Shown: positions 33,830-44,496, numbered from the stretch's first letter. The stretch is 64,000 nt of DNA from Bos javanicus (GCF_032452875.1 NC_083890.1:46188483-46252482); one strand, 5' to 3'. The notes: generated from the letters alone by a model not told the origin. Numbers and translations: made by a program.

Positions 33830-33962
33830 TGTAAACTGGAAAGATATTTGACACCTTGACTGCAGCTTGGGGGTGATTCTGAAGTAGAGGACTTGGCTAA
33901 GCCACACCCAGATCCCGGACCTACAGAACCTGTGGGACAATAAATGATGACGGCTCAAGCCA
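33830..33962 (+). mobile_element. MaLR-type LTR 3' fragment (probable)
   Basis: 'acaccttgactgcagcttgg', 'ctacagaacctgtgggacaa', 'taaatgatgacggctcaagc', 'cacta' resembles the 3' end of an MLT1/MST-type LTR. Cut by the next SINE. Confidence 0.55.
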
Positions 33963-34176
33963 CTAGGGCTTCCCTGGGGGCTCAGTGGGGAGGATTCCTC
34001 CCGCAATGCAGGAGACTCAGTTTTGATCCCTGGGTCAGGAAGATTCCCTGGAGAAGCAAATGGCAACCCACTCTAGTATTCATGCCTGGGAAATCCCATC
34101 GACAGAGGAGCCTGGTGGGCTACAGTTCCTGGAGTCATAAAAGAGTTGGACACGACTTAGGGACTGAACAACAACA
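33963..34176 (+). mobile_element. Bov-tA SINE
   Basis: Head 'agggcttccctgggggctca', body 'aagattccctggagaagcaa', (CAA)n-like tail at 34167-34178. Confidence 0.9.
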
Positions 34177-34487
34177 AATCCACAAAGTTTAGAGGTAACA
34201 CGTCACACAGCAGTAGATAACCAATAGGCACGGTAGTTGGCTTTTCCTTCTGGCAGGACCACTTGCCTTGAAGAACTGTTCTCGTTGTTGGTCTTGCTTG
34301 AGATCTGTAGCCAAGGGCATTCTCTCCCAAGGGCTTGACCTTCTTTGCATTTGGCATCTCATCCTGATACATTGGGAGTTAGTATTTAAAGAAACCATTT
34401 AGAGCTGTATTACAACTGTACATGATTTATTGAAGAAGCAGTTTAAAGTTGCTTTTCTACTTATTGATTTTGGGTAACTTCCTCCCT
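34177..34487. other. Single-copy DNA, no gene seen
   Basis: Overlapping minus-strand frames of about 70 codons at 34157-34398 have no recognisable motif. Confidence 0.45.
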
Positions 34488-34492
34488 AACAT

Positions 34493-34780
34493 TCTAAAGG
34501 AGATCAGCCCTGGGATTTCTTTGGAAGGAATGATGCTAAAGCTGAAACTCCAGTACTTTGGCCACCTCATGCGAAGAGTTGACTCATTGGAAAAGACTCT
34601 GATGCTGGGAGGGATTGCGGGCAGGAGGATAAGGGGACGACAGAGCATGAGATGGCTGGATGGCATCACTGACTCGATGGACGTGAGTCTGAGTGAACTC
34701 CTAAGTGATGGACAGGGAGGCCTGGCGTGCTGCAATTCATGGGGTCGCAAAGAGTCGGACACGACTGAGCGACTGAAGGG
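34493..34780 (+). mobile_element. BovB LINE 3' end, about 290 bp
   Basis: 'aaggagatcagccctgggat' to 'cgactgagcgactgaa'. Flanks 'aacatt(c/a)taaag' at 34488-34499 and 34781-34792 differ at one base. The left copy overlaps the element start, showing microhomology at the 5' junction. Confidence 0.92.
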
Positions 34781-35004
34781 AACATTATAAAGACACGAGT
34801 ACAGGTTTGACCTGTACACGTCATTTTCTATACACCTCCAGAGGCTCCTGCGGTAGTCCCCTGGGATGATAATAGGTGAGAAACTTAATGCACTCTTGCC
34901 TGGTGAGTTAGTAAAAGCATCAAACCAGCTTTATGCTGGTTCCCTGATCCAGCATCCATCTTCCACATTTCCAGTGTTATATATTTAGCCCAGGAGGTGG
35001 TGTG

Positions 35005-35232
35005 TGTGGGCTCTAACAGCTGACTGTCTGTGTTTTCACCCTAGCTCTATTTAGTTCTGTGGGACCCTAGGAAAATTACACTTCCCAAATCTTATTTCCC
35101 TAACCTCTAAATGATATATAGTATTGAGAACTAATCTTGATAGTATTGTGAAGCTGATGAAATAAAATAATTCATGCTAGGTATTTAACACAGTACCTAC
35201 CAGATAGTAAGCCCTTAATAAATGCTGAATAT
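35005..35232 (+). mobile_element. MIR SINE
   Basis: 'ggaccctaggaaaattacac', 'taacctctaaatgatatata', 'gtacctaccagatagtaagc', 'ccttaataaatgctgaat' follow the MIR core and 3' order. Confidence 0.75.
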
Positions 35233-35530
35233 ATGAAACATATATTTATTGAAGTGAAAGTGAAAGCCACTCAGTCGTGTCCCACTTTTTGCAACCCCAT
35301 GGACTATACACAGTCCATGGAATTCCCTAGGCCAGAATACTGGAGTGGGAAGCCTATCCCTTCTCCAGCAGATCTTCCTGACCCAAGAATCAAACCAAGG
35401 TCTCCTGCATTGCAGGCGGATTCTTTACTAGCTGAGCTACCCGGGAGGCATATTAATTGCCTGACATTGTGCTAGGTTATGAGGATGCTAATGTGAGTAT
35501 AATTTGGTTCCTTTTCTCACAGAAATCACA
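35233..35530 (-). mobile_element. L2 3' fragment, split by Bov-tA
   Basis: 'atatttattg' left of the SINE and 'cctgacattgtgctaggtta ... cacagaaatcacagtct' right of it match the reverse L2 3' end. Confidence 0.6.
35252..35449 (-). mobile_element. Bov-tA SINE inside L2
   Basis: Reverse copy. 'atatttattg' / 'atattaattg' flank it at 35242-35251 and 35450-35459 (9 of 10 match). Confidence 0.9.
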
Positions 35531-35825
35531 GTCTTTGAAGTGAAATAGTAGTGAATATTTATATAACATTGCTGATTACAAACATCATCATGTACCTGAC
35601 TTAAATGGTCTTGATAAATTTTCCTATTTGGTATCATTCCTGAATTTCTGGCTTCATGTCTAGTATCAGTTATTCTAAAATTAGATGACTTCTTATATCC
35701 CTAGTTTCTCCCAGAGGCCAGCCAAATGAAAACTGCCAATCTGACCTCACTTCTGGAATCTGGTCAGGTTATTCTCTAACACGTCTATCTATTTTACAAA
35801 ATTGTGAGGACGAAGCTTTGGGTTG

Positions 35826-36044
35826 TAGGCGGCGGTGGTGGTGGTTTAGTTGCTCAGTCACATTCAACTCTTTTTGACCGCATGGGCTGTAGCCCGCCAG
35901 GCTCCTCTGTTCATGGGATTTCCCAGGCAAGAAGACCGGAGCAGGTTTCCATTTCCTGCTCCAGGGGATCTTCCGGACCCAGACATTGGACCCATGTCTC
36001 CTGCCTTGCAGGCAGATTCTTTTCCACTGAGCTACCAGGGAAGG
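35826..36044 (-). mobile_element. Bov-tA SINE with (GGT)n-like tail
   Basis: Tail end 'ggcggtggtggtggtttagt', body 'tccaggggatcttccggacc', head 'ctgagctaccagggaaggtt'. Confidence 0.9.
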
Positions 36045-37352
36045 TTAGGGGGAGCATTTAAATAAAGCAGTCAGGGAGCATGAAGGAAACTGCTACTGCT
36101 GTTACCTGTTCTGACCTTTGACTGGCCAGAGTCAGTAGTTCAACTTCTGCAGCCCTCTCCATTCGGCTACAATTCTGGCCCCAAACCTGGATCCCGGATC
36201 AGTCCCTGGAGGGTCATCTGATAACCGTGTCCTTGCTCCTTATCACATCTCCCCACATCTGAATATTAGGGAAAAGGAGTAGAATGGAAAGGCAAGCAGA
36301 AGGTTGGTGAGACACAGGCAGAGATAAGATCCAGTTATCATGGAGAGGTGGGTAGTCAAGTGATTATCCACTGCAACTTTTATCAAGAATCGTGGGGAGA
36401 GATTGGCCTGAGTGCTAAGGGAGCTGGCTTTGGCATAAATAACAAAACCACCAGGGAAACCCCTTCCCTATACACCCATTCAGTCTGCCTGGCAGATACA
36501 TTTTCTAAAATAAAACCATTTGGACCACCATCCTGCCAAAACCCCAAAATATAAACAATGTTCCCCTCTGTTTAGGGCACATAGCAGAACTATTCAGACC
36601 AAACAAATAAATAAACAACAAACCAAACAAAGCAAACCCCCCAATCATGCCCAGTTCTATTGGGCAGGCATAGCTGAGAGCTTTAAGCAAAAAACAGGAG
36701 TGAGCTGGTGAAATTTCTAGGAGGTCCTGGCCAAAGAAGGGAGAGCAGACAGCCGTGGCTCACTTCACTGGTGTTCATCTGTGATGCCTTTGGTGTTGTC
36801 GAACATATTTCATTAGTGTTTTTCCCTTATTAAATATGAAAATCATGTCAAAGGTAAGTGTCAGGGGGCTGTAAAATTACCCTTCTTATCTTCTGTACAT
36901 TTATCAGGTGATAAATGGAAAGACACTGCTGCCAAAATAACTGAATGAATAATTTATAAATGACTGATGCATCTTGTATGTTGTTTCGGGCACAAAGCAG
37001 TAGGGCATCAATAATCAAAAGAAGGTGGATTAATTTAGCAGAATTTTGCTGTTGATATTTTTATCTAAAGGCTGCAGTCTAGGCTTCTGGGACCAGAGAA
37101 ACTTCTTTCTGTTGTTTTAGTCCTTTAGCAATTTGAGGGTAGAAAGGCAGAAAAGGAGGGTACCCCACTTCTTACCCCAGAGCTCCCTCTCTGATAATAA
37201 GTGCTGCTAATATTGATGTAATGAGATTTGATCTATTCATGCCCTCTCCCTTCATGGATTGGCTTACAATACTTAGACCAGGAACGTTTAAAAAACAAAA
37301 AATCTTAATCTAGATGTAAAAGGGGACTCCACATCAATTTTAACCTTTCCTA
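36045..37352. other. Single-copy DNA, 1.3 kb, no gene seen
   Basis: No recognised repeat. 36740-37110 has a mixed composition with many TAAT, TTAT and GATA words and could be a non-coding regulatory element. A splice-donor-like 'aaaggtaagtg' at about 36852 lacks a matching acceptor. Confidence 0.45.
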
Positions 37353-37587
37353 GAGGACTTCCCTGGTGGCTCAGATGGTAAAGACTCTGCCTGCAGTGCA
37401 GATGCAGGAGACCCAGGTTTGATCCTCGGGTAGGGAAGATCCCTGAAGAAGGGAATGGCTACTTACTGCAGTTTCTGGGGAAGAGAATGGTTACACACCC
37501 AGGTATTCTTGCCTGGAGAATCCCATGGACAGAGGAGCCGGTGGACTACAGTCCATGGGGCTGCAGAGTCAGACATGAGTGAGTGAC
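37353..37587 (+). mobile_element. Bov-tA SINE with internal duplication
   Basis: A normal head and tail, but the 'gaagaagggaatggctac' body segment is followed by a second, altered copy ('gggaagagaatggttacaca') before 'gtattcttgcctggagaatc'. This adds about 35 bp. Confidence 0.88.
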
Positions 37588-37727
37588 CTTCAGAAATCAT
37601 TTTATTCCCCTTAATTCACATTAAAGCAGTGTTATCTTGGAAATGTTAGTCTCTTTAGCCAAATCTTCTTAAATGTATTTACAGTTCTATGACATTGCGA
37701 TCTTGGTCACCCTCAAAGCCCATCTAA

Positions 37728-38520
37728 GAGTGTGGAGAAAAAGGAACCCTCTTACACTGTTGGGGGGAATGCAAACTACTACAGCTACTATGGAGAACAG
37801 TGTGGAGATTCCTTAAAATCCTGGAAATAGAACTGCCATAAGACCCAGCAATCCCACTGCTGGGCATACACACCGAGGAAACCAGAATTGAAAGAGACGT
37901 GTGTACACCAATGTTCATCGCAGCACTGTTTACAATAGCCAGGACGTGGAAGCAACCTAGATGTCCATCAGCAGATGAATGGATAAGAAAGCTGTGGTAC
38001 ATATACACAATGGAGCATTACTCAGCCATTAAAAGAATACATTTGAATCGGTTCTAATGAGGTGGATGAAACTGGAGCCTATTATACAGAGTGAAGTAAG
38101 CCAGAAAGAAAAACACCAATACAGTATAATAATAACACATATATATGGAATTTAAACAGATGGTAACGATAACTCTATATGCAAAACAGCAAAAGAGACA
38201 CAGATACAAAGAACAGACTTTTGGACTCTGTGGGAGAAGGCAAGGGTGGGATGATTTGAGAGAATAGCATTGAAACATGTATATTATCATATGTGAAATA
38301 CAGATCACCAGTCCACGTTTGATGCATGAGACAGAGTGCTCTGGGCCGGTGCACTGGGATGACCCTGAGGGATGGGATGGGAGGGAGATGGGAGGGAGGG
38401 TCAGGATGGGGAACACGTGTATACCCATGGCTGATTCATGTGAATGTATAGCAAAAATGACCACAATATTGTAAAGTAATTAGCCTCCAATTAAAATAAA
38501 AAAGAGAGAAAAAAAAGAAT
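37728..38520 (+). mobile_element. L1 3' end, about 790 bp, ruminant type
   Basis: 5'-truncated L1. The ORF2 end has 'cagcaatcccactgctgggc', 'gaagcaacctagatgtccat' and 'gagcattactcagccattaa'. The 3' UTR has a G-rich 'gatgggatgggagggagatg' stretch, then 'gtaaagtaattagcctccaa' and an A-rich tail. Frames carry stops. Confidence 0.93.
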
Positions 38521-38544
38521 AAAGGCCCTCTTAAGGCACTGGTA

Positions 38545-38643
38545 GATGGTGATGGACAGGGAGGCCTGGCCTGCTGCGATTCATGGGGTCGCAAAGAGTC
38601 GGACACCACTGAGAGACTGGACGACTGACTGACTGACTGACTG
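38545..38643 (+). mobile_element. Very short BovB 3' end (99 bp)
   Basis: Only the terminal 'ggtgatggacagggaggcct' to 'cgcaaagagtcgg' region is present, plus a (GACT)n tail at about 38620-38643. A perfect 12-bp target duplication 'aaggcactggta' at 38533-38544 and 38644-38655 shows a complete insertion event. Confidence 0.93.
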
Positions 38644-38690
38644 AAGGCACTGGTAAGAGACAGAGCAGAACTCGATTCTATTGGGTTCAG

Positions 38691-38700
38691 GGACAGCGCC
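38691..38700 (+). promoter_or_regulatory. REST/NRSF RE1 right half-site (candidate)
   Basis: 'ggacagcgcc' is identical to the right half of the RE1 consensus. 'ttcag', the start of the left half, lies directly before it, without the normal spacer. It stands about 360 bp left of a CpG island. Binding is inferred only. Confidence 0.35.
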
Positions 38701-39054
38701 CACCAACCCCCAACCAGAGAGAATGCCTGGGAGCCAAGGGCTCAACCCAGATTCTTCTTGAAAAAGGCAAAATGCAGGCAGACCAACATTCTGCCGAGAA
38801 AATTTGCTGTCTTTGGCAGTTTCCACTTGGAACTCCTTTCCCCTGAAGGTTGAGCAGACAGGGTTTATACTCACAGGGGAAAGGGTCTTGCAATTAACAT
38901 CATGATTTATTCCGACATATGACTCTTGAAGAGGGGCTACTTTACGATTTTTTTTTTTTTTTTTTAAAGATTCCACCCTGTGGCTTTCCCCACCTGGCCC
39001 AGGGGTCTGTTTTATTTATTTATTTATTTTTGTCAGCCCATTGTCAGAATGGCC

Positions 39055-39660
39055 TTGCCTCGTCTCCAGGCCCCACTGCCCGTTAACAAGAGCCGCTTCC
39101 ACGGAACCGGAGGTCCATCCCAGCACGGCAATTGGGCTGGGCTGGCTCTCCCGGCCGGTTCCTGCCCGGCTCCGTCCCCTCGGCGAGGGGGAGACCCCAG
39201 CCCTCCGGGGGGCTCCCCAGCGTCCGCCGTGGCCGCCTGCCCCAGGGTCCTCGGACCGCGAAGGCTGATGGAGACGGAGGCTCGGCGGTGGGCGGAGGAC
39301 AGCGACGCAGTCCCCCCGGCGCGGAGCTGAGTCCCGGAACTGGGCCGGACCCCGCGGCTCCGCAGACACGCCGCAGAAGGCGCGGGGTGTCTTACTTGGG
39401 CCTTTATTACCCGGAGAGGAATGCGGAGAGAGAGAGGCTTGATGATGAAGTACTGGACTAATTCGTGTGGTCCAGCTGGCTGAGCCAGAGGGGCTGGCTG
39501 CCGACGGAGGCCCGGGCGCTGGAGAGCTCACTGCTGGCCGGTTTCCCTTGGCACCTGGAAAGCCGAAACAAAGGCGTGCAGAGATCAAAAGAGCGCAGAG
39601 GCATCAATAATGAAGAAGGAGGGAGCCCCGGGGAGGAGCAGCGGGTATGCGGGTGGGCGC
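39055..39660. promoter_or_regulatory. Isolated CpG island, candidate promoter
   Basis: Counting by eye gives about 40 CpG in 39061-39420, far above the rest of the window, and the density stays raised to about 39660. Overlapping frames exist on both strands (39132-39461 forward, 39016-39588 reverse) as expected in any GC-rich stretch. Neither translation, rich in proline, arginine and serine, matches a domain I know. No repeat family explains the segment. It may be the promoter of a coding or long non-coding transcript, or an orphan island. Confidence 0.6.
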
Positions 39661-40260
39661 CGCACTCCTTCGCAACAAAGTTGTATTTTGCTCATTTCAT
39701 TTCCGAAGGAATCCTTTTTCTGGAACTTCACTTTCTAAATCGAAATCACATTCTAAATTCTAAATCTAACCAGGCTTTTGATTATCACTGACACCAGGTT
39801 ATTTACTTTTTTCCCCTCTTCCTTTTTAAACTTGCGCATTTGCCAGTGAATTCTGGCAAAACAAAAAGAGACAGCTTCCCTTTTACACACACAGGAAGCG
39901 CTTCTGGTCCAAAAGCTTTGTGACTAGGAAGCTAATGTGACAGGAAGATACCTTTCTCTCAGGCTGCATAGAGGCCACCCGCCTGCTCGATGTTCCCATC
40001 CTTCCGTACCTGCTAGTGGCCCAGCTAAGTTCCTCCTCTGTTCGCCATCTCCTGCGATAAATAATGGATCTTGCGTATTCAAATGTGCTTAAACACTTCG
40101 AGGACCATCTGCTTACCAATGCAATAAATAAAACGCTGGGATGACTGCCTTTAGCACTGGATGGATTGTAATTATCTTTCAAAAATAGACCCAGCATTCA
40201 TCCTGAGTTTTAAGGGCTAATTCTAATAGCCTGTGTGTACTCAGGATAAAAGGGGGTGAG
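39661..40260. other. Single-copy DNA flanking the CpG island
   Basis: AT-rich from 39680 onward, with no repeat signature and no clear exon. Confidence 0.45.
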
Positions 40261-40274
40261 CTTGACAGCCTTTG

Positions 40275-40483
40275 GACTTCCCTGGCTGAGACGGTAAAAG
40301 CATCTGCCTACAATGCTGGAGACCCGGGTTTGATCCCTGGGTTGGGAAGATCCCGTGGAGAAAGAAATGGCAACCCACTCCAGTTTTCTTGCCTGGAAAA
40401 TCCCATGGACGAAGAAGCCTGGTAGGCTACAGTCTGTGGGGTCACAAAAAATCAGACACGACTGAGTGACTTTCACTTTCACT
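40275..40483 (+). mobile_element. Bov-tA SINE spanning target/BovB junction
   Basis: Forward SINE ending 'gactttcactttcact'. A 13-bp perfect target duplication 'ttgacagcctttg' at 40262-40274 and 40484-40496 covers both host bases and the first BovB bases, so this insertion is younger than the BovB. Confidence 0.94.
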
Positions 40484-40496
40484 TTGACAGCCTTTG

Positions 40497-41520
40497 ACTG
40501 TGTGGATGACAACAAACTGTGGAAAATTCTTCAAGAGATGGGACTACCAGACCACTTTACCTGCCTCCTGAGAAATCTCTAGGCAGGTCAAGAAGAAATA
40601 ATTACAACCAGACATGGAATGTCGGTTCCAAATTGGGGAAGGAGTACTTCAAGGCTGTATATTGTCACCCTGCTTATTTAACTTATATGCAGAATACATC
40701 ATGCGAAATACCAGGCTGGATGAGGCACAAGCTAGAATCATAATTGCAGGAAGAAATATCAATAACCTCAGATATGCAGATGACTCCACCCTTATGGCAG
40801 GAAGTGAAGAGGAACTGAAGAATCCCTTGATGAAAGTGAAAGAGGAGAGTGAAAAAGTTGGCTTAAAGTTCAACATTCAGAAAACTAAGATGATGACATC
40901 TGGTCCCATCACTTCATGGCAAATAGATGGGGAAACAATGGAAACAGTGACACACTTTATTTTTTGGGCTCCGAAATCACTGCAGATGGTGACTGCAGCC
41001 ATGAAATTAAAAGACGCTTGCTCTTTGGAAGAAAAGCTATGACAAGGCTGCACAGCATACTAAAAAGCAGAGACATTACTTTATCAAGAAAAAAGGTCTG
41101 TATAGTCTAAGTTATGGTTTTTCCAGTAGTCATGTATGGATGTGAGAGTTAGACCATAAAGAAAGCTGAGTGCTAAAGAACAGATGCTTTTGAACTGTGA
41201 TGCTGGAGAAGACTTTTGAGAGCCCCTTGGACTGCAAGGAGATCCAACTAGTCCGTCCTAAAGGAAATCAGCCCTGAATATTCATTGGAAGGACTGATGC
41301 TGAAGCTGAAATTCCAATACTTTGGCCACCTCTTGCGAAGAACTGACTCATTGGAAAAGACCCTGATGCTGGGAAAAATTGAAGGCAGGAGGAGAAGGGG
41401 ACGATAGAGGGTGAGATGGTTGGATGGCATCACCGACTCGATGGGCATGAGTTTGAGCAAGCTCTGGGAGTTGGTGATGGACAGGGAGGCCTAGCATGCT
41501 GCAGTCCACTGGGGTGCAAA
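40497..41520 (+). pseudogene. BovB ORF2 remnant, RT with YADD
   Basis: RT blocks 'LSPCLFNLYAEYIM' and the YADD box ('LRYADDSTLMAG') survive at about 40763-40800. Stops or frameshifts occur near 40583, 41040 and 41110, then 'gtatggatgtgagagttaga' continues the C-terminal region with further stops. Not functional. Confidence 0.88.
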
Positions 41521-41563
41521 CACTCAGACACGACTGAGCTGAACTGAACTGAACTTGACAGCC

Positions 41564-42290
41564 AGAAATAATGCGACAGATGAGCTGGGTTGGAAGAGTA
41601 GGCAGATGAGGGAAATGGGAGGTAGTGCTACCAAATGTGAGCTTGATTTATAGACCAGTCAAATCAAAGGTTTATTCCTAACAAGCAGGGGCAAAGTCAA
41701 AGTTTCTAATAGTTAGTCTTTACCTGAAACTAACAAAGTCTGGTTTTAGAAACTACACGAAGGTATGAGGGCAGCTCCCTACACTTCCCTCTGTTTTCTC
41801 CTCTGAACTGTTTTCATTCCACTTCCCTCTGGGAGCCCTCATGCTTCCCTCTGGGAGCCTTCAAGGAAAAGGAGCCCTATTTTTCCTTTGCCCTCAGCAG
41901 AAACTCTCTTTTAATCTTACTAAAGTGTGAATGACTACGTGAACTTCAAGAACTAAGTCTTTCTCTTGTCTTTGGTCTATTTGTATTGAAATAATCAAAT
42001 TGTTTTGAAGGATGAAGCTATGGGTTTTGGGGCATTAAACTTTAGGGCAGAGATATTTTGTGTGTGGCTAAAGACCCTTCATTTTCCCCCCAAACATCAC
42101 ATAGGTTAGGCAGACAGACACCTGTATCCTCCACACGTTGGGACCAATTCATATGCCATCATCCCTGAAATTCAATGATTGGCAGATATTTTAAAGAACT
42201 GAGCACGTGGTAATTATATTGAATATTTTTATTTCCCTATTTTGCCATGAGAAAGAAATAGCAAGAGAAAATATTCATTTTGATTTTTTA
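41564..42290. other. Single-copy DNA with a short tandem repeat
   Basis: 'cttccctctgggagcc' is repeated twice at about 41823-41861. Nothing else recognised. Confidence 0.45.
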
Positions 42291-42426
42291 AACCTTTGCT
42301 ATTGTTTAGTCACTAAGTTATATCTGACTCTTTGTGACCCTATAGACTGTACAGCCAGCCAGGCTCCTCTGTCCAAGGGATTTTTCTAGGCAAGAATACT
42401 GGAGTGGTTGCCATTTCCGTCTCTAT
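42291..42426 (-). mobile_element. Bov-A SINE, truncated
   Basis: 'gttatatctgactctttgtg' to 'gccatttccgtctc'; the tRNA head is missing. Confidence 0.83.
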
Positions 42427-43377
42427 ACTCAGTGCCGGGCTCTGTAACTTATTCTATATATTGCTTTAACTCAATTGAATTATCACATAGTTAATGATTG
42501 TGGGTATACTACCCTTATGTAAGGCTGATGTTTCTAATGCCGCTCAAGTAAATTCAGGAAAATGATTCATCTGGTGGTAACCTTAAAGGGTTAATGGAAC
42601 TTGTCTGCAAGATGTATCATCCATTCTTTATATAATGCTTCTGTGCAATCCATCCCTCTATTATACGCTTCCAGTCACCAAATAATAGTTTGCCCATATT
42701 TATAATGAGCCAGTTTAGATGGAGACAGTTCTAAACTTAACCCTTACCTGTGGACCAAGTTAGATCCAGTGAGATAAAATGCTTTGTTAGGAGTTTTCAC
42801 AGGTTAGTGTTAAGCCAGCATTTCTGACTGTCACATCAAAGCAGCAACTGGCCGCCCTGAAGAATGCTTTGAACAAGTACAGATTGTATCCTCCGTGGCA
42901 GTTGCAGAATCTTACCCTTTGTTCTGTGACCTCTTTTAGAATACGAGCCCAGGGAATATTGGTTAAGAAAAGTAGTACGGAGCCCGTCCGCTCAGATACT
43001 GTTTGCTGGGAACAGGAGGAAAGGTGTGGGAGATGGACTATTTGGATAACACAAAAATTAAGGAGGTGGCACACGGGGCTCCCTCTCTAAGGACCATATC
43101 TGGTCACGGATCAGCGAAGCAGCACCAGGAAGCAAAAATGCGCTCCAGTGCTGGCTCAAGGGCTGGACAGACAGTGGCCGTGGGGCCACTGGGCAGAAGG
43201 GAGTCAGACGTTGGAAGGCCAGTAGATGTGGGAAGCTTGTCAATGATAATGGATACGCCACGAGGCACCTTACAGATCGGTGGAACGTGAACTTACAGTA
43301 GGAACCAAAAGCAATATTCAAGGTCCGTTAGAATAGACACTCGGCAGAAAGGTGGATATGGGCACTGGAAGCTTCAC
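42427..43377. other. Single-copy DNA, no gene seen
   Basis: About 950 bp. Short opposed frames at 42787-43321 have no recognisable domain. Confidence 0.45.
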
Positions 43378-43562
43378 GTGTGTGTGTGTGTCTGTGTGTA
43401 TGGGTGTGGTGCTCAGCCACGTCCAACTCTTTGCGACCCTATGAACCATAGCCTGGCTCCTCTGTCCAAATACTGGAGCAGGTTACCATTTCCTTCTCCA
43501 GGGGATCTTCCTGACCCAGGAATCTGGCACTGCAAGCCAGTCCTTTCGTGGTATCACTAACC
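43378..43562 (-). mobile_element. Bov-tA SINE with TG tail and internal deletions
   Basis: (TG)n at 43378-43402 adjoins 'gtgctcagccacgtccaact'. About 30 bp of the body ('gggattctccaggcaagaa' region) is missing between 'ctctgtcc' and 'aaatactggagc', and the head is shortened. Confidence 0.85.
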
Positions 43563-43761
43563 CAATCAGAATTGGGTCTATGTAATAGAATGTCTACATG
43601 TTTCATGGTTATCATAGTGGCTGGTGAACATCACCTCTTTGGTGATTTCAAGATCATCCCAATTCATAATATGTAGTATTATGACAATTGGTAATCAGTA
43701 AAACACTGTTTGAAAGAACCTAATTTAATCTGTATCATATACATGACCTTAACTGTTGAAA

Positions 43762-43801
43762 GAGTTGGACACGACTGAGTGACTTTCACTTACTCACTCA
43801 C
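43762..43801 (+). mobile_element. 40-bp SINE-tail insertion
   Basis: 'gagttggacacgactgagtg' plus 'actttcacttactcactcac' is just the 3' end of a Bov-tA/BovB tail. Perfect 12-bp target duplication 'taactgttgaaa' at 43750-43761 and 43802-43813. Confidence 0.9.
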
Positions 43802-43940
43802 TAACTGTTGAAATAGGTTAAAAAATGTACATAAAAAGTAAGTATATGTCTTAGTGACATTTTATTCCCTAAATAAAATATCCTGCATGGACCACATGTG
43901 TTAACGTCATTCAGTTTAAGTGGGCAACACACTTTTACTG

Positions 43941-44205
43941 CTGCTGCAGCTGCTAAGTCGCTTCAGTTGTGTCTGACCGCATAAACGGCAGCCCACCAGG
44001 CTCTGCCATCCCTGGGATTCTCCAGGCAAGAACACTGGAGTGGGTTGCCATTTCCTTCTCCAATGCATGAAAATGAAAAGTGAAAGTGAAGTTGCTCAGT
44101 TGTGTTTGACTCCTAGTGACCCCATGGACTGCAGCCTACCAGGCTCCTCCGTCCATGGGATTTTCCAGGGAAGAGTACTGGAGTGGGTTGCTATTGCCTT
44201 CTCTG
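43941..44205 (-). mobile_element. Bov-A2 dimeric SINE
   Basis: Two BovB-tail monomers in reverse, separated by 'atgcatgaaaatgaaaagtg'. Perfect 11-bp target duplication 'cacttttactg' at 43930-43940 and 44206-44216. Confidence 0.94.
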
Positions 44206-44261
44206 CACTTTTACTGATCACATACTATATTTTACTGAGCATTTAATATATGCTAAGAAGT

Positions 44262-44459
44262 TCTGATGCTGGGAGGGATTGGGGGCAGGATAAGAAGGGG
44301 ACGGCAGAGGATGAGATGGCTGGATGGCCTCACTGACTCAATGGAGATGAGTTTGAGTGAACTCTGGGAGTTGGTGATGGACAGGGAGACCTGACATGCT
44401 GCAATTCATGGGGTCGCAAAGAGTTGGACGTGACTGAGTGACTGAACTGAAGTGAACTG
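44262..44459 (+). mobile_element. BovB LINE 3' end, about 195 bp
   Basis: 'tgatgctgggagggattggg' to an (AACTG)n-like tail. Perfect 12-bp duplication 'aagaagttctga' at 44255-44266 and 44460-44471, whose left copy overlaps homologous BovB bases. Confidence 0.92.
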
Positions 44460-44496
44460 AAGAAGTTCTGAGCTGTCTTTGAGCTGTCTCTCAAAG

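Larger units (their letters stand above)
40271..41553 (+). mobile_element. BovB LINE, 5'-truncated, with a SINE at its 5' junction
   Basis: BovB sequence starts at 'tttgactgtgtggatga' in the RT domain and ends with an (AACTG)n-like tail (41535-41553). Target copies 'cttgacagcc' at 40261-40270 and 41554-41563 are perfect. A later Bov-tA insertion at 40275-40483 duplicated the junction, so the first four element bases are separated from the rest. Confidence 0.92.

Noticed and set aside
37705..38535. Target duplication of the L1 at 37728-38520
   Set aside because: Candidate flanks match at only about 11 of 16 bases, too weak to claim.
39016..39588. 190-codon minus-strand and 109-codon plus-strand frames in the CpG island
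   Set aside because: Stop codons are rare in GC-rich DNA; the translations are low-complexity Pro/Arg/Ser with no recognisable domain.
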